Shown one piece after another: positions 35,265-46,079 of a stretch of DNA of 64,000 bases (position 1 is the first letter of the stretch; each line of letters begins with the position of its first letter). Source of the stretch: Ottelia alismoides (Eukaryota; Streptophyta; Magnoliopsida; Alismatales; Hydrocharitaceae); contig JAZKJV010003259.1 in the NCBI GenBank assembly GCA_037367405.1, positions 941,001 to 1,005,000 on the forward strand, written 5' to 3'. A program made the translations under genes and the position numbers. The notes under the pieces are model-generated. The model had not been told where the DNA came from. It did no database searches and saw only the letters and a list, made by a program, of their open reading frames with translations.

Positions 35265-36319
35265 CAATCTATAGAGGTCTCCCTACTCACAGGCATAACC
35301 AATCACCCTGCCAGTTAGAATGTCCTAAAAAATAAGAGACTATGGAACAAATATAGCACGGCAATTCAAATCTCCAGTAATTTGACTAATAGACAACAAG
35401 TTCATAGAGAAATCCGGGGCATGTAACACATTCTGCAGACGTATGGATGGTGTCAAACTACTCTCCCCCGTTCCTGTCATTGGGGAATGAGTCCCATCAG
35501 CTTTGATAACAATTCATCCAGAAGGAATATGCCTATTATGCAGTAAGCATATCTCTATTACCACACAAGTGATGTGTTGCCCCAGAATCCATAATCCAGT
35601 TTATAATATTAGGGCCACGACAAGAAGTAGATGCAATAATGCTACCTTTTTTTGTAATAATGCTACCTGAAGTGTTGGCTCCAGCGAAGGCTGCCATGTC
35701 GTAACTTAATGTATCACCTGAACTGACAGGTGGCATAATATCTCTCAGACGTGAAACAAGATCATCATATCGTTGCTCAGAGGAAGACGTGGATGTTGGA
35801 GCTAAACACCGTTCCACAACACGTGCAGATGCTGGAAATCCATACTTGTAATAGCATGTGTGCTCTGTATGTTCAGAACGATGACAGAAGGTGCATGATA
35901 ACATGCGACCACGACCTCCTCTACTACGTGGTCCACGACCTCAGAACTGAGAAGCAACCTCCCCTTACACGGGAGGCTGCCATAGCAGATGAATTCGTCA
36001 TTGGAGCGGGGAGTGACACATTAATCCGGCTCAATCTGCAAAAGTCTTCCTCCATGGGAGAAATAGTAGCATCTTCCAAGATCTGTGAAGACGATGCCTC
36101 ATATTGTGAATCTAGAGAAGCCACGAAAACACCAACCATTACGGCATTCTGATGTGTCTTTTGTTGTTCAGGAGTTGCTGTGAGAGGCATAAAATTGTAA
36201 AGCTTTTCAAAGAGCAAATTGACATAATGTCGTTGTGGGAGCCTCTGAATGCCTCTTCCCAACAAACAGGTGCATTCTTCTATAATCTCCAGAAAGTGTG
36301 CCACCACTGCCACACCCAC
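35265..36319 (-). pseudogene. Ty1/copia gag-protease relic
   Basis: The minus strand shows, in order, a gag core (HYVNLLFEKLYNFMPL, then QNAVMVGVFVASLDSQYE), a CCHC zinc knuckle with its neighbours (CTFCHRSEHTEHTCYYKYGFP-like, near 35850-35900), the protease motif IMDSGATHHLCGN (near 35560-35590), and then a gag-pre-integrase-like tract (NVLHAPDFSMNLLSISQI, ...GRVIGYACE) down to about 35265. This is the order of plant Ty1/copia gag-pol. It is cut by frameshifts and by the LTR element inserted at 36320. RT and integrase are absent. Confidence 0.85.
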
Positions 36320-36832
36320 TGATGCAAATCGAAATCGGTGACGGCGAAGAAAAAAATAAATTTAACGGTGGAAAATATTTGGTAGAAGAAAAAGAGGGGT
36401 TGAGAAGAGAAATCACGCCTGTAGCGCGGGGTTGAAGGAGAAGAACCGTGGAGATCGCGTGGAGAGAGCGGGAGAGGAGAAAGGAGAGAGATAAAAATCT
36501 CAATTGATTATCAATACTTGACTGACTAATACATTGGACTACCATCTCTTTATATAGGAGAGATGGGGTTACAAAAATAGTAAACTAATTAAAAATTGAC
36601 AACCAACTTATCCTATGACTCTGATAAAATTTAAAATTCAAATTGACCTCTAATTACCCTAATTGGACTCTAATTAATTAATTGACCAAATTAAATCTAC
36701 GAATAAACGTTGAGATCACATGCGATCTCAATTATTTAATTAGACAATTACGACAACTTAAAAACGTAAATAAAATTGACCACTAATTAATTAAATAACT
36801 TCGACCCTATAATTCGAGATCACGCTGCATCA
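36320..36832 (-). repeat. 3' LTR of the small LTR element
   Basis: Ends are TGATGCA...TGCATCA. Almost identical to 38184-38693, with a few substitutions and small indels near the start. Confidence 0.93.
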
Positions 36833-37568
36833 ACTCTCCGCCGCTTTAAAAAATTCGTCTCCCGACGAATTGCTCAATGTAGGCGCGTCGTTGGAGATGT
36901 CTTTGAAAGTGTAGCCTGCAATTAGATCTTTTCAATATTACGTTTGTAGTTCTTTCCAGTTGGAGGGCATCCCTGCAATTTTCGTACCCCTTTACTAGAA
37001 ATAATGCATCTCCACTCCCCCCCACTTTTAATAATTGAATAGAAATTTCCTATAGGAGGGCTTTTATGGAAATTACCCTCGGTAAGTTTCCCATCCCTAC
37101 GCTTAAGGGATTCGAATCCTTTGGAACGAAATCCCCAGCGAGGGTTTCGAGCCTCCTCAAAAGGCGGCGGCGCCGGCCTAAGAAGGAACGGCGTAGGCAG
37201 CGGCGAGGGCCTCCGTTGGCGCTGCACTCCCGTGCGCGAGGAAGGCGGGGACGGAGTTGGAAGGTTGAAGTCCTCTTCTCCTTCCATCGTCGACGGCGTC
37301 GAGCCCTGCTTCTTGGGTTCCATTTGTACGGTCGTCGTGGATTTGCGCAAAGACGGTAATGCGGTTCTTTACGAAGGAGTTGGTGGCACATACGCCGCGC
37401 GGAGCGACTGCGACGATCTGGGTAGAGGCGGCATGGATCGTGCCTGCGAGGGGTGACACGAGGGTAGTTGGCCCTAGCGCGCATTCGATGGTGCTCGATG
37501 TATCGGCTGGTGTGGGTGTATCGCCCAGCCCCTCCCACTGTGTGTGGTTCCAGGGGGCGGGATTTCCG

Positions 37569-38069
37569 TCAGAGGATTGCTATCGAGGGTTGAGGCGATT
37601 GGCGCATCCTTTTGCTACCCCAACGACAGGGCTTGTGGGACGGGGATGCAGGGGTCTCATGAACATCAACATGAACATCAACTTCAATTGCGAACAAATT
37701 GAGGATCCCGGGCTCTTCATCCTCAGGACCTTTATCAAATAGGGGTCCGAAATCTTCATTTGTTTCATTTTTCGAGTTCTGGACAGCAACTTCGATCGCA
37801 ACCAGATCGACGAAATCCAGTTCGTCACCCCTAGGATCTTTGTCGTAGATGGGTGCCAAGTCTTCCTGTTCTTGTATTAATATTGTATCAAATAAATCTT
37901 CATTGGGACTGAAAATACCTTCAATTTCTTGGCCGAAATTGGATTGAACAGCATGTCCAGCAATCTGATTTTTGTTGTCATCATATGAATCTTCATCGAT
38001 TTGCGCATCCAGCCATTCTTGAACTTTAATGCTTGAGACAAAACATCGCTTGAACTTGAACTTGTGTCG
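37569..38069 (-). CDS. Open frame of unknown function inside the small LTR element
   Basis: A 166-codon open stretch on the minus strand begins just after a stop at 38070-38072. The first in-frame ATG is at 37859, so either translation begins late or a start was lost. The residues are acidic (VQEWLDAQIDEDSYDDNKN; EDLAPIYDKDPRGDELDF; FGPLFDKGPEDEEPG), with two tandem-like copies of a DLxAIEVxV motif (DLVAIEVAV and NLFAIEVDV). It does not resemble gag, protease, RT or integrase as far as I can tell. The internal repeat (PIYDKDPRGDE / PLFDKGPEDEE) suggests that a 30-40 residue unit was duplicated. I do not recognise the family. Confidence 0.4.
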   Translation of the reverse strand, partial: RHKFKFKRCFVSSIKVQEWLDAQIDEDSYDDNKNQIAGHAVQSNFGQEIEGIFSPNEDLFDTILIQEQEDLAPIYDKDPRGDELDFVDLVAIEVAVQNSKNETNEDFGPLFDKGPEDEEPGILNLFAIEVDVHVDVHETPASPSHKPCRWGSKRMRQSPQPSIAIL

Positions 38070-38169
38070 TCATGCGCGTGTACGCGAATCCGGAGATAGG
38101 CAACTCAAATCAAATTGCACACGCCAATATGCGACAGGATCGTGGATTCGTGAGAACGACTCCATAACG

Positions 38170-38181
38170 GCTCTGATACCA
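38170..38181 (-). promoter_or_regulatory. Primer binding site, initiator tRNA-Met
   Basis: The minus strand reads TGGTATCAGAGC two bases after the LTR end, the common plant LTR-element primer site for tRNA-iMet. Confidence 0.92.
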
Positions 38182-38183
38182 AA

Positions 38184-38693
38184 TGATGCAAATCGGAATC
38201 GGTGGTGAAGAAAAAAATAAATTTAACGGTGGAAAATATTTGGTAGAAGAAAAAGAGGGGTTGAGAAGAGAAATCACGCCTGTAGCGCGGGGTTGAAGGA
38301 GAAGAACCGCGGAGATCACGTGGAGAGAGCGGGAGAGAAGAAAGGAGAGAGATAAGAATCTCAATTGATTATCAATACTTGACTGACTAATACATTGGAC
38401 TACCATCTCTTTATATAGGAGAGATGGGGTTACAAAAATAGTAAACTAATTAAAAATTGACAACCAACTTATCCTATGACTCTGATAAAATTTAAAATTC
38501 AAATTGACCTCTAATTACCCTAATTGGACTCTAATTAATTAATTGACCAAATTAAATCTACGAATAAACGTTGAGATCACATGCGATCTCAATTATTTAA
38601 TTAGACAATTACGACAACTTAAAAACGTAAATAAAATTGACCACTAATTAATTAAATAACTTCGACCCTATAATTCGAGATCACGCTGCATCA
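38184..38693 (-). repeat. 5' LTR of the small LTR element
   Basis: A near-identical partner of 36320-36832 in direct orientation. A TATA-like tatataaagagatgg (minus strand, about 38409-38417) is a plausible promoter. Confidence 0.93.
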
Positions 38694-38698
38694 CCCAC

Positions 38699-39024
38699 CT
38701 TCATCTCTCCCTGCTCTCCATCTACACAGATGGTAGGAAGGAGATTTTGCCTCCTCCTTTCACTCAACATTACACGGAAACGATATTGTTGTCTCCATAT
38801 CAAGTTATTTTTACCTTCATTTTTGTCGTTGTTCCACCTCCCTCTTCCTATTTTCATCACGAAGGATTTTTTGGTGCTATCGTGAGCTGCATCTCCACGT
38901 CATCTAGATCCCAACAATCTTCAATACCATCAAGTCTGACAACCTCTTCCCTTGTCCTAGACCCTTACACCTCATGCTTTTGGTGATTCATAATCTTGAA
39001 CTCCATAAGCATTCGCCTCAAGCA
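38699..39024. other. Unassigned sequence between two insertions
   Basis: No gene recognised. It lies between the small LTR element and the Pack-MULE, and could be copia or LINE relic too decayed to name. Confidence 0.35.
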
Positions 39025-39218
39025 TTCAATTATGGGATATTTACCCAGCGAACCCTGAAGTCTTTCAAAATTACCTCTACGACCTTTGAAACATCGATAT
39101 TCCTCCCTAGACCCCGTAATCTTGCTAACCATTACCGTGCAGACCTCTGGTTAACTCCCATCCATTTGTCCGTTAAAACTAACCGGCTTCCGTTATATTT
39201 GTTTACATTATACCCAAT

Positions 39219-40022
39219 TTGTTTGTTAAATTTACATTCATTGCCATTTCCCCTTGGATTTGGCCCTCCCCGCCGTCCTCCTCGAAACCTCAGCCCCATC
39301 GTGCCGTCCAAAGCCCCGGCGTCGCTTCCCCTGCTCCCCCGCCGACCCTAGCGCGCCTCGGCTGCCAGCCACCGAAGCCGCTACTACAGCCCGGTGGCTC
39401 CTGTCGTCGCACTTGCTTGGAGGAGAAGGCAAGGCGGCTTTCGCATACGGATGTGGAGAACTACTACTTTAGTGACCCAAATGCCGTCCAACCGGGCAAC
39501 TTCTCCGCGGCACTGGCGATGGATTTCTTCATGGCGGATGAGAAGAATGATGCTCCCGCTGCTGTGGATAACCTTGGGGAAGAATCTTCTGGTTTCAATG
39601 GCGAGGCGAGCGGTGGGGGTCAAGTGGATACCGGCCTCAAGTTCCTCGAATTGGCATCCCGTTCAGAGCAGAAACCTTCGGCAAAGCGGAGGATACCGAT
39701 GCCTGATGCCGATAGGGTCATTGCCAATGGCAAAGAGAGCAACGCCGGTCTGAATCCCAGGAAGAAATCGCGGAGCACAGCTGATGTGAGTATCCACTCC
39801 TCTTTTCTATCCAGGTACCCCTCCCCTCGGTGGTACGTGCAAGTGAGAGCTTTGCCGAGCAGGCAAGCCGCGTGGTTCCCAACTGCGGCCCGGACGAGCC
39901 ACGGCCCCCTGACGATACGGTTCACGAGCTTGAAACGATGGTTACGGAAGGCGTCGTCGTCTGTGTATGCGAATCGGTGGAGAAGGGAGCCGGCAGGGAG
40001 GAGGCCGTCGGAGGCGAAGTAG
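39219..40022 (+). CDS. Chimeric open reading frame inside the Pack-MULE
   Basis: A 267-codon frame runs through both captured pieces. Codons for about 39440-39786 look like a genuine exon (FMADEKNDAPAAVDNLGEE; KRRIPMPDADRVIANGKE; NPRKKSRSTAD), reminiscent of low-complexity N-terminal regions of plant transcription factors, though I cannot name the family. The second half is the antisense of a DUF1336 exon and has no natural function. Whether it is transcribed is unknown. The long frame may be chance in GC-rich DNA. Confidence 0.3.
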   Translation: MFVKFTFIAISPWIWPSPPSSSKPQPHRAVQSPGVASPAPPPTLARLGCQPPKPLLQPGGSCRRTCLEEKARRLSHTDVENYYFSDPNAVQPGNFSAALAMDFFMADEKNDAPAAVDNLGEESSGFNGEASGGGQVDTGLKFLELASRSEQKPSAKRRIPMPDADRVIANGKESNAGLNPRKKSRSTADVSIHSSFLSRYPSPRWYVQVRALPSRQAAWFPTAARTSHGPLTIRFTSLKRWLRKASSSVYANRWRREPAGRRPSEAK

Positions 40023-40094
40023 AAAACGACGCTGTGGTGGCCGGAGCGGGAGGGGATCTGGAGGTTGACGGCGAAGAGGAAAGACTTTGGGGGG
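39811..40094 (-). pseudogene. Captured DUF1336 (EDR2 C-terminal domain) gene fragment
   Basis: The minus strand reads FAVNLQIPSRSGHHSVVFYF, SLLHRFAYTDDDAFRNHRFK, LVNRIVRGPWLVRAAVG and CLLGKALTCTYHRGEGYL in one frame. This is the core of the DUF1336/EDR2_C domain found in plant PH-START proteins and smaller relatives (pattern GPWxVxxxVG...LLGxxLxxxYxRGxxYLExDxDIG). It stops just before the usual DVDIGSS stretch, where the Pack-MULE junction lies. No start codon or full domain is present, so it is a gene fragment acquired by transduplication. Confidence 0.8.
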
Positions 40095-40342
40095 AGGGGA
40101 TGAAGGTGGTGGTCGGAGCGAGAGAGGAGGGGGAGAGAAGAAGAAAGGAGGGCCCTTGGATTTGCTAGGGTTAGATTAACTCAACTTAAACCCAAACAAG
40201 TTAACTTAAAAAATCTCAAATTAACAGTAGGGTCTATAGGGTAAGACGGAACAAGATTACGGGGTCTAGGGAGGAATATCGATGTTTCAAAGGTCGTAGA
40301 GGTAATTTTGAAAGATTTCAGGGTTCGCTGGGTAAATATCCC

Positions 40343-41436
40343 TTCAATTATATGTTCCATCAATCTAAGCCAAAAGCCCTACATACAGATAGACGACATA
40401 ATTTGGCAACCTTCTCTCTAAACCCCTCCTCCATCATCTAGGTTTTTTCAAATCCAAACAAATATATGTGGCATAATCCTCTCTTAAACCCCACCAAATA
40501 CGTAGGTGATGTGATTGAACCTCAAAAAGGCTTGAATTGTCACCAAATGGATGATCACCAAGCACTCTACTGATGCCAGAAAATGATCCAGATGGGATCT
40601 AGAGGTGTGTCTCATCCACATGTATCATCCACTAGATACACCTAGGACCTCCAGTGCAAGTTCCGTCGCAAAAGACAAAAATACTTCAGATCTAGGATCT
40701 CAAGCATGTCCATCCCTCAGTCAATCTGAGGTGAAGAGTGACATTAAATTCATCACCAATAAGTCATGACAGGTCTGGAAAGACATATCATACACTACAC
40801 AAATCATCCCACATATTTGCATCTCAAGGTCCCTTGGTTGGGTTGTATACAGGCATTTGTATGTTGTCTGATGTCTGTTCCATAATTTTATACATTGATT
40901 TAGACCACAACCTCTATTCCACCATCTGAAACTTATCACCATTCCATGCCAGAATAACACCTTCAGCATTTCCCACGATGTCAACAGCCCTGAAATCCGT
41001 TATTTAAGGACTGAAACTGACCTCCACAATCTTGGCTCCCATCTTTCTATCTTTGTTTCATGTAAGAAAACAACATCGACCATCCACGAGCCAAGGAGAT
41101 TTCCAAATGCGCACCTCTTCTCCCGATCACCCAACCTCCTAACATTTTATATGATTGTCATCGTGATCCACTTAAAGGGCTTACACCATGCAAATTAACC
41201 ACCAGACATTTAGCAAACCACACGTGAATGTCCTCATCAACCTCCTCAATCACCACCCTAGGTAAAGGATGGTAACTTAGATTCTCCTCTACAATCTCCT
41301 TGTCATTTTCTCTCACCAAGCTTGCAAATTGATAAAGGCATGGCTTATCCCCCATCTCTTGTCCCAAAAACTTTCTTCCATAGTGACAATATCCTAGTTG
41401 GAATAAAAGAAGGAACCTTGTCTTGTATGCAATCAC
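40343..41436 (-). pseudogene. L1-type LINE relic: ORF1 end and ORF2 endonuclease start
   Basis: On the minus strand, 41436-41158 is an open frame that may be the end of ORF1. It is followed at about 41160 by the ORF2 start (MTII, a stop, NVRRLGDREKR, then VDVVFLHETK), the conserved opening of plant LINE apurinic endonuclease. Further on are AVDIVGNAEGVILAWNGDKF, YNPTKGPWDANMWDDLC and LIGDEFNVTLHLRLTEG, matching the SGG-LAW, Y-P-W and GDFN blocks. Frames shift and stops occur. The relic is cut off at 40342 by the Pack-MULE. Confidence 0.75.
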
Positions 41437-42654
41437 ATCTTGATTTTTTTATTGATGTTATGAATGAAGAGCTATTGGATATTTGTTGTTAGAATCACCT
41501 TCATGGCCTGATTGCAGATACGATGAAGGTGATAAAAAGATAATCAGGTTCCATGATTTTGCTGCAAATGCGAGAGATTAAAATTCAAAGCATGATACTC
41601 AACAATAATAGTGATTTTTGAAGTAGTAAAAAAAGCCAGATTTATAAACAACTGAATAAATTCAGCAATCATTTGGAAGTCACTTTATCTCATCTTCGAT
41701 ATGACTTTTCACCTATATGTCATTTGCATCTCTTTGTACATCTGTTGGTTTTCTGTCGAGATGTTAATCTTTGGAAGATGGTCAAAATTTATCCAATCAA
41801 ATGGGACCAGGAGGTTCACGTCCATCATGATCGGTCATCTAAGTTATTAACCCGCTCATAAAACTTACATTATCCACAAACATTGCCACGATCTTAGATT
41901 AACAATGCAACTATGCAAGTTATGAAATATGATTAATAAGCCCTAGATTATTCCCAAATCACGCCAAAGCTACGAATTTCTAAGATTAATCCAAATCCAC
42001 ACCTGTGGGCAATGAGATTTGAGATGCATCATTGATGAATCTGCTGTGATCGGAGTGCAACGTCGATGGAGAATTGACTCTGGCGGAGAACGAAGTCGCA
42101 ACGAAGAGAGAAGAGATTTAGGGCAAAGTCTCTGTCGACGGAGGAAGAGAGAAATGACAGTGGAAAAGGGATAGAGTAACGTACATTACTCCTGATGGGA
42201 AGCTCCGAGGCTTGACGTCGTGGAGAATGGAAGCTCCGAGAAGACGCGGGTTCGGAGAAGATGATGGCGAGTCCAGCTTGGTTCATCGTGCAGGGCTCCG
42301 ACGAAGTGTACGAGATAATCTTAGTTGATTAATTAGTTAATTAGGTATTTTTTTTCAAGTATAAAATGGAGGAGAATATGAAGTTCTTGGTAAATTTTAA
42401 ATAAAATCTTTTGGGAGAATCAGCACTACTATTCATGGGACTCCAATTTTCTATGATAGTAAGTAGTCATTCAAGGTGAATGGTCATTGCTATAATTATT
42501 GTTTTAGCGTAAAAAAACATTTAGTGTCGTAATTGTTGTTAGTATTGTTTTGATGCTGATATGATGACAAAGACTTTGTCGTTTGAAAAGTTCGAGAAAT
42601 GTTGTTCCCTTGCAGGTTTGGAGCATTTCTCGCTTCTTTGGTGAATGGGAGATT
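41437..42654. other. Unassigned region
   Basis: No gene is named with confidence. A minus-strand frame at 42029-42286 (starting MNQAGLAIIFSEPASS) is moderately GC-rich and could be an orphan first exon or LINE ORF1 remnant; nothing nearby supports either. Confidence 0.3.
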
Positions 42655-43344
42655 TGTTGGATAGGTTCCATTCCTTATGGAAACCTAGTACATATATCTA
42701 AGATATTAATAGTTCTATTTGAAAAAGAAAAAAATCAATTACTAATTAGAGGAGGAGATCAATTACCTTTTACGATTACGAGTCATCTTTTCCTAATCTT
42801 ATTGGAAGTAGAAATTCATGTCTCCTTATTTGCTCGTCTCTATAAAATATAAATAGGGGATATGGAGTGCATACTAGGATCATCCCACACAAGCTCTCCT
42901 AGTACAAGAAAGAAATAAAAGAGAGAGAGAGAAGAAAGAAGGTATGTGGTTGCTGCGAAGTTTGGAGGGAGTAATCCTTAGAGCAATTATTCTTCAACAT
43001 TCTTCCCTACAGTTTGATGACGGATTCATCATTTTGGTGATATTTCTTCTCTCTACTATTATCCATTGTTTGCTTATTTGTAGCATCGTAAAAGGGTCGA
43101 TCTTTTGTACGCCCCTCACAGGATATTATTCTGATTATAGTGCTTGGCTTTGGGTTGTGATCAACCCTGTGATTTTTCCCCTTACATTGAGGGTTTTCCA
43201 CGTTAAAATTTCTCTGTGCACCTATGGTTGAATTTCTGTTGTTGAAATTTTCTTCCGTAGTTGTTGATACATCGTGCAGGATCCGCTTATCAACTTTGAT
43301 AATTTTTCCACCATTCTATCTATACGAGGAATCTATTCCCAACA
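42655..43344 (+). repeat. Probable copia-type solo LTR
   Basis: The 690-bp segment begins TGTTGG and ends CCAACA. It has a TATA region (ctataaaatataaatag, about 42840-42856) followed by a purine-rich leader, and ends with features common in plant copia LTRs (tttttccccttacattgagg, then ttttccacgtt, then a run of attctatc-like sequence). No internal region or second LTR is seen. The flanks (agatt, cctcc) do not match, so the exact ends are provisional. Confidence 0.5.
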
Positions 43345-43659
43345 CCTCCAATTGTCACAAGGGAAACATCAAGGCCTGCTTGGTTACCTCGGAGTAACCT
43401 AACATTCTCTTTCTCTATCTCTGCATTCCTAGGTTAGAATTAGTTGTAAGGATCATACAATTTCTTTGTTATAATATTTTTTAACCACATTCAAATAAAA
43501 AATCAATATAAAAACATATTATAATCAATAAAAAATTAATATAACACAATCAATATCGCATCATATTGCATTTATAATTCTATCCCTCTCAAACCCTTCG
43601 ACCATCCAAATAGCTACTATCCAGAAGAGGATACCCGACCTAATTACCAAATAGGCCCT

Positions 43660-43872
43660 ATTGTTCTGAGTGTAAATAAGTGTCTAATAATAAGATTTTC
43701 GTGCACAATCTCCAGGTAGATGTTCTAGTGTACCACAACTTACACATGTCGAAGGAGGAAAGCAAGCATTGGAATGGCTGCCCTTTTTCAACGTGCCATA
43801 AGCATGCAAGGGTTGGGAAGGATATGCATTTGTAACAATTGAGGTCATCGAGGTGGAGTACCTGCAATCCAT
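43660..43872 (-). pseudogene. CCHC zinc-knuckle remnant of a retroelement
   Basis: A short minus-strand frame contains CVSCGTLEHLPGDCARKSYY, which fits the C-X2-C-X4-H-X4-C zinc knuckle of retroelement gag or LINE ORF1. The frame is only about 62 codons and no other domain is recognisable. It may belong with the LINE relic at 40343-41436, with the solo LTR inserted between. Confidence 0.35.
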
Positions 43873-45043
43873 ACCTTGGCTGCTTTATTCTGCGGCATTT
43901 CTGTTAGCAGTATGGATTGGCGGTGCAGCTTGTTGTCCGTCTCCCATCAATTTTTATGTAATTCTCTCCCATTATCATCTTTTTATAAGTTAAACATGAG
44001 ATCTGATGTCTGCAGCAGGTATATTTGAATATTTAAAAATTTTCCCGTTAAAATCCTAAAGAGGAGTAAGATGTAAGGTTCCTTTGCTGAAATTTTTCCT
44101 CGCAAGAGAAGGGAGAAAGGAGTTCATACGACCAGGTTCTAATAAGTCGATCTGGCTTAAAGTGATCCCGTCATTGCAAAAGCTTGCAGTGTCCTCCATT
44201 GAGGAAGTGTTATTGTGTATCGCATTGGACAAAGTAATCGATGCGAGAAGTGGAGGAAAAACATTATCATTGGCGATTTGTGCTCTCAAGATCAGAAGTC
44301 CATCACTTTAATGAAGACTACCTCCATTGATAGTTAGAAGATACTTAGAGAAACATAGACGATATCATTGCTCGAATATAAGGTGATAACACGATGAGAA
44401 AACACCAGAAGCCAGGACACCACGCCTTAATGATTGTTTACTACTTATATAACATTATTATAATAATTATTTCTTGGAAATTATGTTGACTTTTATTGCA
44501 ACGGTTTCAAAACATTGCCTATGCTATTTTGCAACATGTCAAAAGGAATCACACACAGTTACAGCAGTTAACTTAATATTGCTAAAGCATATGCTTCTGG
44601 CAACAAATTATTCCTAAATATGTCAAATGCAATAATTAAAAAATCATTGTCAAACATGCAATATTTTCACAACCAACGCAAAGAACGAAATAACAAAGTT
44701 TGCAAATAATCGTTCCATGGATCAATTGCAAAAGTATTAAAACTGTTGTAAATATTAAATATTGTTGGTTTTTGCAACAGTTTTGTAACTATTACATATA
44801 ATAATATTTCTATTATTTGAGCTACGTCCCAAAAGACTTAAAAATATGCTTAAAAAATTCCTCAGTATTGTCTTATTACGAGGGAAATAGTACATGCCAT
44901 ACGTTGATGTCTCTTTGATCTCTTTTGATTTCAGTTACATTTTTGCTCCTATAATTTTTATATTAATTGGCAAGCGTAGATAATTTTTGAAAAGACGATG
45001 GATATTTGATTGAGATAAGACATAACTTCACTCCCTAATACTT
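43873..45043. other. AT-rich intergenic sequence
   Basis: No gene or mobile element is supported. Confidence 0.45.
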
Positions 45044-45046
45044 TAA

Positions 45047-45421
45047 GGATGTATTTGGTTGGCGGGTTAAGGCGGGTTAAACTGGTAGAGGCTAACCCGT
45101 TTTTGTGTTTTGGTGTTTGAATAGAGGGTTAAACTGGGGGTGGGTTAGAGGTGGGTTTGGAGTGATGATTGTATTGAGTTTGAAAAAGTGAGTAGTTATT
45201 GTGATGTGATTGTATTGAAGTTTGGAAGAGTGAGTAGAAGTAGAATAGTTTATAATTTTTATATGATATGATGGTATAATATATTATTTTTTGATAGGAT
45301 TGATGATTTAAAATTGATTTATTTAATTTTTTTAAAAAGGGCCCATGGGGAGAGATGTGGATATGGGTTAAAGAGGGTAAACTCCCCTAACCCGCAGGTA
45401 ACCCGAGATCCAAACGCCACC
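45047..45421. mobile_element. Tourist/PIF-Harbinger-type MITE, 375 bp
   Basis: The left end GGATGTATTTGG and right end CCAAACGCCACC are inverted repeats (the right complement is GGTGGCGTTTGG), flanked by TAA on both sides (45044-45046 and 45422-45424), the target site of Tourist elements. Subterminal gcgggttaa / ttaacccgc-like motifs are also inverted. No coding capacity. It lies about 660 bp upstream of the aquaporin start codon. Confidence 0.82.
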
Positions 45422-45668
45422 TAAGAGGACAAGACAACTAAAGCACACTCCATCGTAATTCAAACAATAATCTTTTTGCTCAAAACAACTATCCTCTGAT
45501 TTCACCAGTCCCAAAGGAAATGAGAGTGAGTTGCATCTGTGCAGCCCATTTCAATCGTCAAACTAGTCAAATAATCGCTACAAAGAAAAACTAGAAAGTC
45601 GAGGACATGAAAAGTAGAAAAGATCGTTTGCTGCAATAGAGAGTGTTGCATCTGTTGCAGGCATGAGA

Positions 45669-45766
45669 GTCGCTCCATCTTGATCGAGCGATTCGTACGA
45701 TTTTACACTTTTTGTAAGTTTGTACCTTACAAAATCGTGTGAACCGTTCGATCAAGATCGAGCGAC
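45669..45766. repeat. Inverted repeat upstream of the aquaporin gene
   Basis: The arms 45669-45705 and 45730-45766 pair over about 37 bp with a few mismatches (gtcgctccatcttgatcgag against ctcgatcttgatcgaacggt on the other strand), with a loop of about 24 bp. It may be a tiny MITE or a remnant of one. It could also form a cruciform 310-410 bp before the start codon. Confidence 0.6.
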
Positions 45767-45869
45767 CCTACAGCATACACAGCACCCCTGCGGACGATCC
45801 GTGTCCCATGAAAAGAGCCGCCTTTCCTGTTGCTGTCACCCCGGAGAAGCCGCGTGAGGACATCATGAA

Positions 45870-45875
45870 CACGTG
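45870..45875 (+). promoter_or_regulatory. G-box/ABRE in the aquaporin promoter
   Basis: CACGTG within aacacgtgtcac, about 205 bp before the start codon. CACGTGTC is the ABRE core bound by bZIP factors. TIP genes are often drought- or ABA-responsive, so the site is plausible, but a role here is inference. Confidence 0.4.
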
Positions 45876-46079
45876 TCACTCGCAAGGCTGTTTGGAGTCC
45901 TGACCCCATAGGCCAATCAACGAGATCGTTACCATTAGATGGGCGTTACCCCGGTTCCACAGCCACCTTCTTCGCTCCGTGAATAAAGCGGAGCTCAACA
46001 TAGAAAGAGATACATAGCCATTTAAATCTATAGTTTCTCCGAGTTGAGAGCGGAAGAAGGAAGCGCAAGTTTACACGAA

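Larger units (their letters stand above)
36320..38693 (-). mobile_element. Small non-autonomous LTR retrotransposon, complete
   Basis: The 2374-bp element has 513- and 510-bp LTRs and is flanked by a perfect 5-bp duplication, cccac (36315-36319 and 38694-38698). A primer site for initiator tRNA-Met next to the right LTR sets the orientation as minus. The purine-rich aaagcggcggagagt (complement of 36833-36847) is the likely PPT. The 1.35-kb interior encodes no gag, protease or RT. Instead it holds an open frame of unknown origin and a GC-rich stretch that looks like host sequence. It is inserted in a copia gag relic and probably uses copia-type enzymes. Confidence 0.92.
39034..40342. mobile_element. 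Pack-MULE with captured gene fragments
   Basis: The termini are GGGATATTTACCCAGCGAAC and its complement, with inverted repeats about 100 bp long and very similar. A perfect 9-bp duplication, ttcaattat, lies at 39025-39033 and 40343-40351. The interior is GC-rich, unlike the surroundings. It contains a plus-strand exon-like stretch ending at a good donor (GAT|GTGAGT, 39787) and, after a junction near 39790-39812, a minus-strand piece of a DUF1336 gene. There is no transposase, so it needs an autonomous MULE. Its insertion site is next to LINE endonuclease sequence. Confidence 0.92.
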
